This document shows positions 1 to 7,288 of a stretch of 64,000 nt of DNA, piece after piece. Under the pieces are notes generated by a model, which saw only the letters and a program-made list of their open reading frames with translations, did no database searches and was not told the DNA's origin. How positions within the stretch are numbered: the first letter of the stretch is position 1; each line of letters starts with the position of its first letter. A program made the position numbers and the translations under genes. The DNA comes from Mesorhizobium sp. PAMC28654. GTDB taxonomy: Bacteria; Pseudomonadota; Alphaproteobacteria; Rhizobiales; Rhizobiaceae. The stretch is taken from assembly GCF_020616515.1 (NCBI RefSeq), contig NZ_CP085135.1:1116001-1180000 (forward strand), written 5' to 3'.

Positions 1-98
1 TGGAACATGCTCGTGTTCTGCGAATTGAACGCCGGCGCGCATTCTCTTCCCGTCGTGACGCCGAAGCGACATTTGTCACCTCTGGCGACCTAGCAAAC

Positions 99-434
99 AT
101 GGAAGAACAGATCGCGATCCGGCTGAACGCGTTTGCGGCTTTCAGAGGGAAACATGACAAGGCCGTGCTTAGCCGTCTGGCGACGGAGGCAGAAGACCTT
201 GCAAAACAACTCACTGGCAGTCCGCTTGGACCGAGCAATTCAATTAGCAACCAATCGCCGGAATCCTTGGATGCACTCTGCGAACTCCTGGCTGAATCTT
301 ACCTCAATGCGGGGGAAAGCCTTCCATTTCAGGCCGACCGCGACCGAGCTCAAATCCTTGCAGCGACGGCCATCAAACGCTTGGCCACTTTGAGATATCT
401 TGAGGAACGGCCGATAGAATCGCCGCACGATTAG
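99..434 (+). CDS. hypothetical protein
   Basis: The 111-residue product has no signal peptide, membrane segment or motif that I recognise. It looks soluble, rich in Ala, Leu and Glu, and probably helical. No strong ribosome-binding site precedes the ATG. It ends about 65 bases before the IS630 element, so it may be the last intact gene before the mobile cluster. It could be real or a chance frame; I know no family for it. Confidence 0.45.
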   Translation: MEEQIAIRLNAFAAFRGKHDKAVLSRLATEAEDLAKQLTGSPLGPSNSISNQSPESLDALCELLAESYLNAGESLPFQADRDRAQILAATAIKRLATLRYLEERPIESPHD

Positions 435-1387
435 TATCCAATTCCGACCTTCGTCATCGCGCTGTTCCAAGATCACAGGACTTTCGGATTCGCAGCCCTA
501 GAGCACATCCAGCGATGAATCGATTGTGATGTGACACAGGCTTGCTCGGCTGATTCAACGTCCACTTTAATGAGGTGGATGATGGCAAGGGCACTCAGCG
601 AGGACCTCCGGTCCCGGGTTTTGAAGGCATCCGACGATGGCATGTCTGCGCGACAGGCCGCGGCGCGGTTCGGCGTGGGGATATCGAGTGCGATCCGTTG
701 GATCGCGCGCGCCAGGATCGGCGAGCGAACGCCTCGGCCACAGGGTTGGCGGCGCGGCTCCAGTCTGGATGCCCATGAAGCCTTCATTGTCGGGTTGATC
801 GAGGCGCGCAAGGACATCACACTGGACGAGATGGTTGAACTGCTGGCCGTCGAGCGGTCAGCACGCATCGGTCGCAGTGCCTTGAGCGCCTGGCTTGGCA
901 GGCGTGGCTGGACGTTCAAAAAAAGTCCGCACATGCACTGGAGCAGACCCGACCAGACGTCCTGAAGCGCCGCCGCGCCTGGTTCGACGGCCAGCTCGAT
1001 CTCGATCCAGCCCGGCTCGTCTTCATTGATGAGACCGGACTGTCGACCAAGATAGCGCGGCTGCGGGGGCGCGCGCCACGCGGCGAGCGTTGCCGGGCTG
1101 GCGTGCCTCATGGCCACTGGAAGACCACCACTTTCACCGGCGCGCTGCGGCTGACCGGCATGACCGCGCCGTTCGTCTATGATGGCGCCATGAACGGCAC
1201 CGTCTTCCGAGCTTATGTAGAGCAGGTCCTCGTCCCGACCCTGAAGCCGGGCGACATCGTCATCATGGACAACTTGCCGGCGCATAAGGCGGCAGGGGTG
1301 CGCGACGCGATCGAGCAGGCCGGCGCGACATTCAGCTTGTTGCCACCATACAGCCCCGACTTTAACCCGTGTATGGATGGCTCCTGC

Positions 1388-1615
1388 GGGTCAAGGGTAT
1401 CGGATCGGGTTTGGTGAACAGGTCGGTTGCGGCCATGTATACGGCGTCTGAATGTGCAACGGGATCGCTGCGCGCCCTGATGAATATCCGCTTGGAGAAC
1501 AGGTCCCACTCAATCGAGCGCGCTCGAGGCGCTTCGGATTAATCGGGGTGTCCTGATTCTTCGTCTCCGTTTGTTCGCCATCACCTCACTTTGCCCTGAC
1601 CATTCCGAGAGCCTG
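1388..1615 (-). ncRNA. candidate bridge RNA region of the IS1111-type element
   Basis: About 230 bases between the transposase stop and the element end have no credible reading frame. In IS1111-type elements the bridge RNA is expected in the non-coding stretch downstream of the transposase. On the minus strand, 1411-1403 reads AACCCGATC, identical to the rebuilt empty target (1364-1369 joined to 2708-2710). TCAATCGAG at 1510-1518 also occurs across the right junction (2705-2713). These could be guide segments. I could not fold the RNA, so the call rests on position and short matches. Confidence 0.4.
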
Positions 1616-2626
1616 TCAGACTGCCTGCGGCTCGTAACGCGATCCGTCCCTGAGGACAGCAAAGATTGTTCGTGCCATGCGATGCGCCAAAGCGATGGCG
1701 ACGATCTTCGTCTTCTTTCGCATCAGCATGCTCGATAGCCAGTCCGAGCCCGGTTCGCGCTTGAGTCTGCATCTGAGCATGATCTGCGCCATGGCGCCCA
1801 GATACAGCAAGCGTCGGATATAACGATTGCCCATCTTCGAGATTCGGCCCACCCTTTGCTTGCCCCCGGTGGAGTGCGGCTTGGGAGTGAGGCCGAGCCA
1901 GGCGGCATAGTCCCTCGCGCAGCCGAAATTGTCGACATCCGGCGTCGTCGCCGCGATGATCGTCGCCGTCAGCATCCCCACACCTGGGATCGTGGCCAGA
2001 CGCTGGCTTGTCTCGCTTTGCGCGTAGGTCTCTTCGATCTCGTCGGTCAGCCGTTCGATCCGTTTGTCCGTCTCGGCCAATTGATCGAAGAGCAAACCCA
2101 CAGGCATCCGAGCTACTTCCGGCAGTTGATCCAGTTGCTCCTTCAGTCGATTGACGTTCTGCGCGCCCTTCGCCGCGATGACGCCGAACTCGGTCATGTG
2201 GGCTCGGATCGCATTGCCGATCTGCGTGCGCTGGCGAACCAGAAAGTCTCGCGTGCGGTGAAGAACCAGAACCGACGAGCAGGCTTCGCTCTTGATGGCG
2301 ACAAACCGCATGGAGGGCCGCGTCACAGCCTCGCAGATGGCGGCCGCATCCGCAGCATCTGTCTTCCCGCGCTTCACGTACGGCTTCACATAGGACGGCG
2401 GCATCAGCCGGACGTCGTGCCCCATCTCCTGGAGCCTGCGCCCCCAGTCGTGAGAACCTGCGCAAGCCTCCATGCCGATTAGGCATCGTGGACGCTTCTG
2501 GAAAAACGCCAGCAACTGGCTGCGGCGAAGCTGACGGCGTACGAGAACCCGCCCGTTCCCGTCAACACCATGGATCTGGAAGACACTCTTTGCGAGGTCG
2601 ATGCCAACTGTGGCAAGTTCTGACAT
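1616..2626 (-). CDS. IS110/IS1111-family transposase (DEDD recombinase)
   Basis: The 336-residue protein has the IS110 N-terminal RuvC-like domain, opening MSELATVGIDLAKSVFQ (the IDLAKS Asp is the first acidic catalytic residue). A C-terminal IS116/IS110/IS902 domain carries TIPGVGMLTATII and GGKQRVGRISKMGN. Length is typical. I chose the start at 2626 because the conserved IGIDxAK region follows at once; ten further upstream codons are open. Family members act with an element-encoded bridge RNA that specifies donor and target. The frame appears intact, so the element may still be mobile. Confidence 0.88.
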   Translation of the reverse strand: MSELATVGIDLAKSVFQIHGVDGNGRVLVRRQLRRSQLLAFFQKRPRCLIGMEACAGSHDWGRRLQEMGHDVRLMPPSYVKPYVKRGKTDAADAAAICEAVTRPSMRFVAIKSEACSSVLVLHRTRDFLVRQRTQIGNAIRAHMTEFGVIAAKGAQNVNRLKEQLDQLPEVARMPVGLLFDQLAETDKRIERLTDEIEETYAQSETSQRLATIPGVGMLTATIIAATTPDVDNFGCARDYAAWLGLTPKPHSTGGKQRVGRISKMGNRYIRRLLYLGAMAQIMLRCRLKREPGSDWLSSMLMRKKTKIVAIALAHRMARTIFAVLRDGSRYEPQAV

Positions 2627-2927
2627 GGATGGCTCCTTTGCTCGGGACGACAACATCCCAACTATGGCGCAATGCGACGCCGGGAGCAGGAGCCATCCAC
2701 ACCATCAATCGAGAACGCCTTCTCAAAGCTCAAGGCGCTGTTGCGCGCCAAAGCAGAGCGAACAATCAAGGCCCTGTGGGATGCCGTCGGCTCGATCGTC
2801 GAGCTGTTCTCCCCGGCCGAGTGCGAAAACTACTTCAAGGCAGCAGGATATGACCCGGATTAAGCCGGATCTGCTCTAGCATGCCAGACGTATTTCCGTT
2901 TCCTTTGGATACGATGCGGTCCGTCCT

Positions 2928-4142
2928 TTATGAAGCCGCTTTGTTCGGCTGCCGCGCACGTAATTTGGGTTGAACGAGCATACCGCCAAACAGAGCCGCG
3001 TATCCGAGGAAGGCCACCACCCACAACGTCGCCGACATATGGAGAAGCACTTCTTCCGCAGGCACGAACGCGGCGCCGATGCGAAGGATGGCCGCGAGCA
3101 CGATCGCGACAAAGACTGCGCATGTGCCAATGCCCGCCCGCAACTCGCGGCCTGTATGCCCAAGGGTGGCTCGGGTCATGACGGCGAGCGTCATGCATGC
3201 CACCGCACCTACGCTGAACGCGTGAATTCCCGCCGCGGAAGGAACGGACTCCGGTAGGACGACGGCAAGTCCGGCCAGCAGAAAACCGATCGGCACAAAG
3301 ACGAACGCTACGTGCAGGATCAGCACCAGCGGATCGCGGAGCGTGCGATCACCAGCCCAGCGCGCAAGCCGCATGGCGTTGAGGACCGCTCCGGCGATCA
3401 GCATTGCGCCCGTTACGTTGCTTTCAGGAAAGAAGGCCCAGGCCGCCAATGCGGTCGCGGACAGTGCGATCGTTGCTGCGTCGAAATGGCTGAACGGGGA
3501 CGGCAGACGTCCTTGATTTTCGCGCGCCAACCAATTCCGGGTGAAACTGGGAACAACGCGTCCCCCTATAATCATTATGAGGACGACAGCGGCCCCGAGG
3601 CCGAGCCGGCGGCTAATGTCCGAGATGCCTTGGTAGTGCGCTTCGGCATGAAACATCACGTTGGCCGCCAAAAGCACGGCAACCGGCAGCAGCACCTTCA
3701 GGTTTCGCCAGTTTCGGCCCGCGATGATTTCGGTCGCGGCGGCGGCTGCTACCGCCAGGAGAAATGCGCAGTCGACTGCGGCTCCGACGAGCCACCCGGT
3801 GTCAGCTGAAAAGAACACCGCAAGCCGCCCTGCAAGCCACAGCAGGACGAGCGCTAGCAGGGGCAGGCCTTGCACGGGCAGACGTCCGGTCCAGTTCGGG
3901 ATGGCCGTCAGCAGGAATCCCGTCATGATTGCCGCGAGATAGCCAAAGAGCATCTCATGGACATGCCAATCAACGGGCAGAAAGACGCTGGAGGTTGTGA
4001 GCTTGCCGTAAAACAACGGCAGCCAGAAAAGGATGGCTGCTCCGGCATACAGGGAGCCGAGCAGGAAGAACGGCCGGAAACCGTAAGACAGAACCGCCGG
4101 ATAAGCGCTTGGTCGGGTGCGAGGAATTGCCATCAAATGCAT
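2928..4142 (-). CDS. nnrS: NnrS family haem-copper membrane protein
   Basis: The 404-residue polytopic protein has about twelve hydrophobic segments. NnrS-type features include GFRPFFLLGSLYA near residue 22, DWHVHEMLFGY near 60 and PNWTGRLPVQG near 85, with His residues in or near membrane segments. NnrS proteins are linked to relief of nitrosative stress during denitrification; the biochemical role is unsettled. It lies 77 bases downstream of the broken pseudoazurin gene on the same strand and may share its promoter and the box at 4685-4700. It is full length and seems intact. Confidence 0.9.
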   Translation of the reverse strand: MHLMAIPRTRPSAYPAVLSYGFRPFFLLGSLYAGAAILFWLPLFYGKLTTSSVFLPVDWHVHEMLFGYLAAIMTGFLLTAIPNWTGRLPVQGLPLLALVLLWLAGRLAVFFSADTGWLVGAAVDCAFLLAVAAAAATEIIAGRNWRNLKVLLPVAVLLAANVMFHAEAHYQGISDISRRLGLGAAVVLIMIIGGRVVPSFTRNWLARENQGRLPSPFSHFDAATIALSATALAAWAFFPESNVTGAMLIAGAVLNAMRLARWAGDRTLRDPLVLILHVAFVFVPIGFLLAGLAVVLPESVPSAAGIHAFSVGAVACMTLAVMTRATLGHTGRELRAGIGTCAVFVAIVLAAILRIGAAFVPAEEVLLHMSATLWVVAFLGYAALFGGMLVQPKLRARQPNKAAS

Positions 4143-4219
4143 TTCAAAAAGGAGGAAGTCAGGCGGCCTAGTGTCCGCTTGCAGGACTCTGTTGATTTTC
4201 AGAATGAGATTTATACAAC

Positions 4220-4608
4220 CTAATTGGCGAATTGAACTTTAGCCAACAGGGTCTCGAACACTTTCTTCGCCTTGCCCGACTGCTTGACACCCGCTGCCCG
4301 CGCCAGATTGACCGGCTTGCCGACCGCGATCAGCGCCACCATGCCCATGCCATAGTGAGGCGCGCACTTCACGCCGTAGAGACCTTCCTTGTCGAGCGTA
4401 ACGGTGAATTGCTCACTCGGCTTGCCCTTGAAGGGCTCGGCGCCATCCGGGATCATGCCGTTGATGCTTTCAGCAACGTGGCCTTTGTCGGTCGGCACGA
4501 AGGTTTCTCGCCCTTGTTGAGCATCTGGACCTGATTGTTGGCAGCCTGCGCTGCTCCGGCCAACACCGATGCCGCGAGCGCGGCGGCGATTGCGATTGCA
4601 GTTCTCAT
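4220..4608 (-). pseudogene. pseudoazurin, internal deletion and frameshift
   Basis: Translation from the ATG at 4608 gives a good signal peptide ending near AGAAQA and the mature start NNQVQMLNKGE. The frame is then lost. The next recognisable piece, TFVPTDKGHVAESING, lies in another frame from about 4510 to 4220. Compared with the intact pseudoazurin at 26247-26690, about 20 codons are missing between these parts. The copper ligands survive in the 3' part (His of KGH; Cys, His and Met of CAPHYGMGM), but one continuous product cannot be made. Confidence 0.85.
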
Positions 4609-4684
4609 GATCTACCTTTCTGTTCAGTTGTTCTCGACGGCGTTTAGCGCTGTCGCTTTTCTAGGCTGTATCCAGTCTGAGAAC

Positions 4685-4700
4685 TTTGCTGCAGCGCAAA
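4685..4700. promoter_or_regulatory. Crp/Fnr (NnrR-type) box between divergent genes
   Basis: TTTGCTGCAGCGCAAA contains the inverted half-sites TTG-N8-CAA typical of Crp/Fnr proteins. It lies 77 bases upstream of the broken pseudoazurin start and 35 bases upstream of the regulator start. Closely related sites occur upstream of nosR (25448) and of the intact pseudoazurin gene (26768). It probably served both the pseudoazurin-nnrS unit and autoregulation. Confidence 0.7.
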
Positions 4701-4734
4701 CAGGGTTGGGAAATGAGGAAAAAGGCCGCGGTGT

Positions 4735-5538
4735 GTGCCACTTGCCGCCTGTCGGTCGTCTATGACATTGTGTGGTTCGACAGATCGGAATGCCTTTCAT
4801 GGTCGCAGTAAAGTTTCGGAAGAGGCGCTACAATTGAGCCGCCTCGACCGCTCATTGATTGCCGGGCTATCTGCCTTTCAGGGCATGGCCCCAACGGATC
4901 TCGACTACATAATCGGCCAAGCCCGGTCGTTACGGATTGCCAAGGACCAACCCGTTTTCGAGCAGGAGCAGGACGCTCATTCCTTTTTCTTGCTTCTCGA
5001 CGGGCATGTCCGTGTCATCAAGACGACGTCTGATGGCCAAGAGGTGACGGTGCGATATATCAGCCCCGGCGAACTGATGGGCATCGCCCACGCGATAGGC
5101 CGCACCGCCTATCCGGCAAGCGCAATCGCCGCCGCCGACTGCGTTGTGCTTGCATGGCCAGGCCACCTTTGGCCAAGATTTGCGGAAGCTTTCCCCAATT
5201 TTGGTGCCAACACCTATAAGACCGTGGGCACCCGGCTGCAGGATGCCCACACGCGCGTCATCGAGATGTCCACCGAGCAGGTGGATCAGCGCGTCGCCCA
5301 TGCGCTGCTCAAACTGGTCAAGCAGACGGGCCGGAAGACCGATGAAGGAACCATGATCGACTTCCCGATCTCACGGCAGGACATTGCCGAGATGACAGGA
5401 ACGACGCTGCACACGGTGAGCCGGCTGCTATCCTCCTGGGAGGATAAGGGCCTGGTGAAAAGCGGACGCGAGAAGGTGACCGTGGTTGAACCTCACCGCC
5501 TGCTTGTGCTAGCCGAAGGGCGGACTGGGAAGAACTAA
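4735..5538 (+). CDS. nnrR: Crp/Fnr family regulator of denitrification (NnrR/Dnr type)
   Basis: The 267-residue protein has an N-terminal cyclic-nucleotide-like beta-barrel (about residues 45-160, with FFLLLDGHVRVI and YISPGELMGI). A C-terminal winged helix has the recognition segment ISRQDIAEMTGTTLHTVSRL. It lacks the N-terminal cysteine cluster of Fnr, so it does not look like an Fe-S oxygen sensor; Dnr/NnrR proteins respond to NO, probably through haem. The start is uncertain: ATG at 4765 or a TTG further in would still give a complete domain. It sits between nnrS and the trHb-DUF2249 operon, and its 3' end overlaps the DUF1858 gene by 4 bp. Confidence 0.8.
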   Translation: MPLAACRSSMTLCGSTDRNAFHGRSKVSEEALQLSRLDRSLIAGLSAFQGMAPTDLDYIIGQARSLRIAKDQPVFEQEQDAHSFFLLLDGHVRVIKTTSDGQEVTVRYISPGELMGIAHAIGRTAYPASAIAAADCVVLAWPGHLWPRFAEAFPNFGANTYKTVGTRLQDAHTRVIEMSTEQVDQRVAHALLKLVKQTGRKTDEGTMIDFPISRQDIAEMTGTTLHTVSRLLSSWEDKGLVKSGREKVTVVEPHRLLVLAEGRTGKN

Positions 5539-5750
5539 TCCGCTCGGTTTCGCTCGATAGCAGCATGCAGATCGAAACGAAGTGATTCCTCGTTTAGCCC
5601 ATGCTCCCGCGCCGCCTCGGAAATGGTGTGGAACGGAGCAATCGGGCAGCCGACGCAAAGCAAGCCATGCTGGAGAACGACGCGGATGGTTGCCGGCCAC
5701 TCGCGCATGATTGCGTCCATCGTGACATCGTCGCTGAATCGAGGTTTCAT
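5535..5750 (-). CDS. DUF1858 domain small protein
   Basis: The 71-residue product matches the DUF1858 pattern: MDAIMREWPATIRVVLQHG, then CVGCPIAPFHTISEAAREH with two conserved Cys two residues apart. The domain resembles the ScdA N-terminal domain of RIC Fe-S repair proteins and is often encoded beside DUF2249 and hemerythrin genes. I chose the start at 5750 because AAAGG lies a few bases upstream and the family domain starts at once. It is the last gene of the minus-strand nitrosative-stress operon, 126 bases after the haemoglobin gene. Confidence 0.8.
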   Translation of the reverse strand: MKPRFSDDVTMDAIMREWPATIRVVLQHGLLCVGCPIAPFHTISEAAREHGLNEESLRFDLHAAIERNRAD

Positions 5751-5876
5751 GCCTTTTGTCCGCGTTTGCGAAGCACAACACATGCAACCGCTTTACAAGA
5801 TGATCGTTGCGCTGAAACAAAGAGGAAGAGGCCTAACCCGGCAACCTGCTGCACGACTGACGGACAGAGGGTCTCG

Positions 5877-6401
5877 TCAGTGGCAGGAAGGACGATCTCT
5901 CAGATGGGCATTGCGATCACTCTGAAGCTCTGTCTGAGCAAAGGCTCTCCTCGAGGATTGGTTTGACGTGAATGGTGTCTTCCCCCGGTTGAAAGCGACT
6001 GCAAGGCGGAAGCTGTGTGCAAGGCGCAGCGCCCGGGCCATGAACAGCGCTGCGGCTTCGGGCGGGCAAACGCGCTTCACTGTGGCTCGAAACAGCGCCA
6101 GCCAGCGCCGGAAATGCGCCTCGCCAAGGCCCGATATCGTCAGGTGCGGCGGCAGCGGCCGGCCCTCATAGCGGGAGGTCCGCAGCAGCGTTGCGGACCA
6201 GAAGTCGCACATCTTCGCCAAATGACGCGGCCATGCCTCAGGTGGGATCGCGGCGTTGAAGATTGGACCGAGGAGGTGATCGCGACGTATTTCTTCGTAA
6301 AAGCCTTGCACGACCCGGCGGATCATCGTCTCATCAAGCACGCTCGACAGCGGCATGCCGTCGACGACGATCGTTGGCTTGTTTCGTTGCTTCCCGTTCA
6401 T
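5877..6401 (-). CDS. group III truncated haemoglobin
   Basis: The 174-residue protein contains the truncated-globin helices: MIRRVVQGFYEEIRRDHLLG, IFNAAIPPEAWPRHLAKMC with the distal region, and FWSATLLRTSRYEGRP followed by LPPHLTISGLGEAHFRRW. The last supplies the proximal His (group III H-F pattern). Group III globins bind O2 or NO and are often linked to NO detoxification. Its ATG overlaps the stop of the upstream DUF59 gene (ATGA at 6398-6401), indicating translational coupling. The C-terminal 35 residues are unusually basic and may be disordered. Confidence 0.85.
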   Translation of the reverse strand: MNGKQRNKPTIVVDGMPLSSVLDETMIRRVVQGFYEEIRRDHLLGPIFNAAIPPEAWPRHLAKMCDFWSATLLRTSRYEGRPLPPHLTISGLGEAHFRRWLALFRATVKRVCPPEAAALFMARALRLAHSFRLAVAFNRGKTPFTSNQSSRRAFAQTELQSDRNAHLRDRPSCH

Positions 6402-6736
6402 GCATTGCTTCCTGTTTCGGGTAAGCCAAGACGGCGCCTGGCGCCGGCATTCATCATCTCGGGCGTCCACGGCGGTTCGTAGGTGAGCAGTATCTCGACG
6501 GTGCAGATTCCGGTCACGTTCCAAGCCGCCGACTGTACGGCGTCCTTGAGATAACCCGTGGCCGGACATGCACGCGTCGTGGTCGTCATTTCGATGTGCG
6601 CCGTCCCGTCATGTCCCACCGAAACCTGGTAAATCAGTCCGAGATCGACGACATTTTCACCAAGCTCGGGATCGATGACCATGCGAAGCGCTTCCCGCAC
6701 GCCAGCCGCCCGTGTCTCGTCTTGCCTGTCGGTCAT
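6398..6736 (-). CDS. DUF59/MIP18-family metal-sulphur cluster assembly factor
   Basis: The 112-residue protein carries the DUF59 core: ALRMVIDPELGENVVDLGLI, then MTTTTRACPATGYLKDAV with the conserved Cys, and a tail LLTYEPPWTPEMMNAGAR. These proteins help build or transfer Fe-S clusters (SufT, PaaD type). The start at 6736 overlaps the DUF2249 stop in an ATGA. It is encoded between DUF2249 and the haemoglobin, suggesting maintenance of Fe-S enzymes damaged by NO. Confidence 0.85.
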   Translation of the reverse strand: MTDRQDETRAAGVREALRMVIDPELGENVVDLGLIYQVSVGHDGTAHIEMTTTTRACPATGYLKDAVQSAAWNVTGICTVEILLTYEPPWTPEMMNAGARRRLGLPETGSNA

Positions 6737-7269
6737 GACTTCCGCAGTCCTGGTCCGCATGATCGGATGACAATGCGATACTGCCCTTCGGGTTCAAAAG
6801 CACCTCGCCAGCGATGACCCCGCGCCTCGAGTTCGTCGATCAGGAACACCGGTTCACGTGGTAGCAGCACGGCTATGGTTTGGCCGACCGTCAAGGATTC
6901 GACTCCTTCCAACGCCTTGACCATAGGTTCCGGCGGCTCGAGATCGCGGTTGTCAAGTTCCATGACTGGCTCGGGCCAGTCGTCTTCGCTGGCGGGGCGT
7001 GACGTTCGTTGGGTTTGTTCCGGCTCTGGCGACAATGCATTGGCGGGCGTGAAGATCACTTCCCAATCGCCCTTGCCGATCTCGCGGGCCGAAACCTCGA
7101 ACCCTCTTGCACCAAGCACCTGGAACAGAGGAATAGGTTTGAAGGAAGCGAGCAAGCGCAGGCTTTGACCGGGAGCCAGCGCGGCGACTGCTTCCATGAT
7201 GGCGGTGAAGGGCTCGCCACCTTCGCGAAGGATCGGCCGAACATCGAGGTCGTAATGCGGGTGACTCAT
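6733..7269 (-). CDS. DUF2249 domain protein (tandem domains)
   Basis: The 178-residue product has two DUF2249 units. The first, LDVRPILREGGEPFTAIMEA, continues to SLRLLASFKPIPLFQVLGA. The second runs from about residue 105, with LDNRDLEPPEPMVKALEGVE and VLLPREPVFLIDELEARG. A GGAAATTC ribosome-binding region precedes the ATG at 7269. DUF2249 domains resemble TusA-like folds and accompany RIC, hemerythrin and denitrification genes; their reaction is not established. It is 19 bases downstream of the membrane-protein gene and overlaps DUF59 by 4 bp. Confidence 0.82.
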   Translation of the reverse strand: MSHPHYDLDVRPILREGGEPFTAIMEAVAALAPGQSLRLLASFKPIPLFQVLGARGFEVSAREIGKGDWEVIFTPANALSPEPEQTQRTSRPASEDDWPEPVMELDNRDLEPPEPMVKALEGVESLTVGQTIAVLLPREPVFLIDELEARGHRWRGAFEPEGQYRIVIRSCGPGLRKS

Positions 7270-7288
7270 TTGAATTTCCTCTTTGGCG

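Larger units (their letters stand above)
1370..2707 (-). mobile_element. IS110-family element, IS1111 subgroup
   Basis: It is inserted in the IS630 transposase gene between bases 1369 and 2708, exactly between the Pro and Ile codons of the DDE region. Subterminal inverted repeats TGGATGGCTCCTGC (1374-1387) and GCAGGAGCCATCCA (2686-2699) lie about 4 and 8 bases from the deduced ends, and no target duplication is seen. Subterminal repeats without duplication are characteristic of the IS1111 subgroup. A further partial copy of the repeat (TGGATGGCTCCT) lies at 2626-2637, next to the transposase start. Confidence 0.85.
582..2863 (+). pseudogene. IS630 transposase (two-frame, interrupted)
   Basis: The first frame (582-965) encodes the N-terminal helix-turn-helix half, beginning MARALSEDLRSRV. 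The DDE half lies in the -1 frame from about 918 and contains FIDETGLS, the IMDNLPAHK motif and PYSPDFNP. It stops making sense at 1369. The missing tail, starting IENAFSKLK, lies at 2708-2863 in the frame that would continue it. A run of seven A at 918-924 sits where the frames switch. The split by the inserted element at 1370-2707 makes it non-functional. Confidence 0.85.
501..2876 (+). mobile_element. IS630-family element, split by an IS1111-type insertion
   Basis: The ends are imperfect inverted repeats (GAGCACATCC at 501 and the complement of GGATCTGCTC ending at 2876). They are flanked by TA at 499-500 and 2877-2878, the dinucleotide that IS630 elements duplicate. The transposase frame runs to 1369 and resumes at 2708; the bases between belong to another element. 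Rejoined, the IS is about 1.04 kb, normal for the family. It is inactivated by the insertion. Confidence 0.85.
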
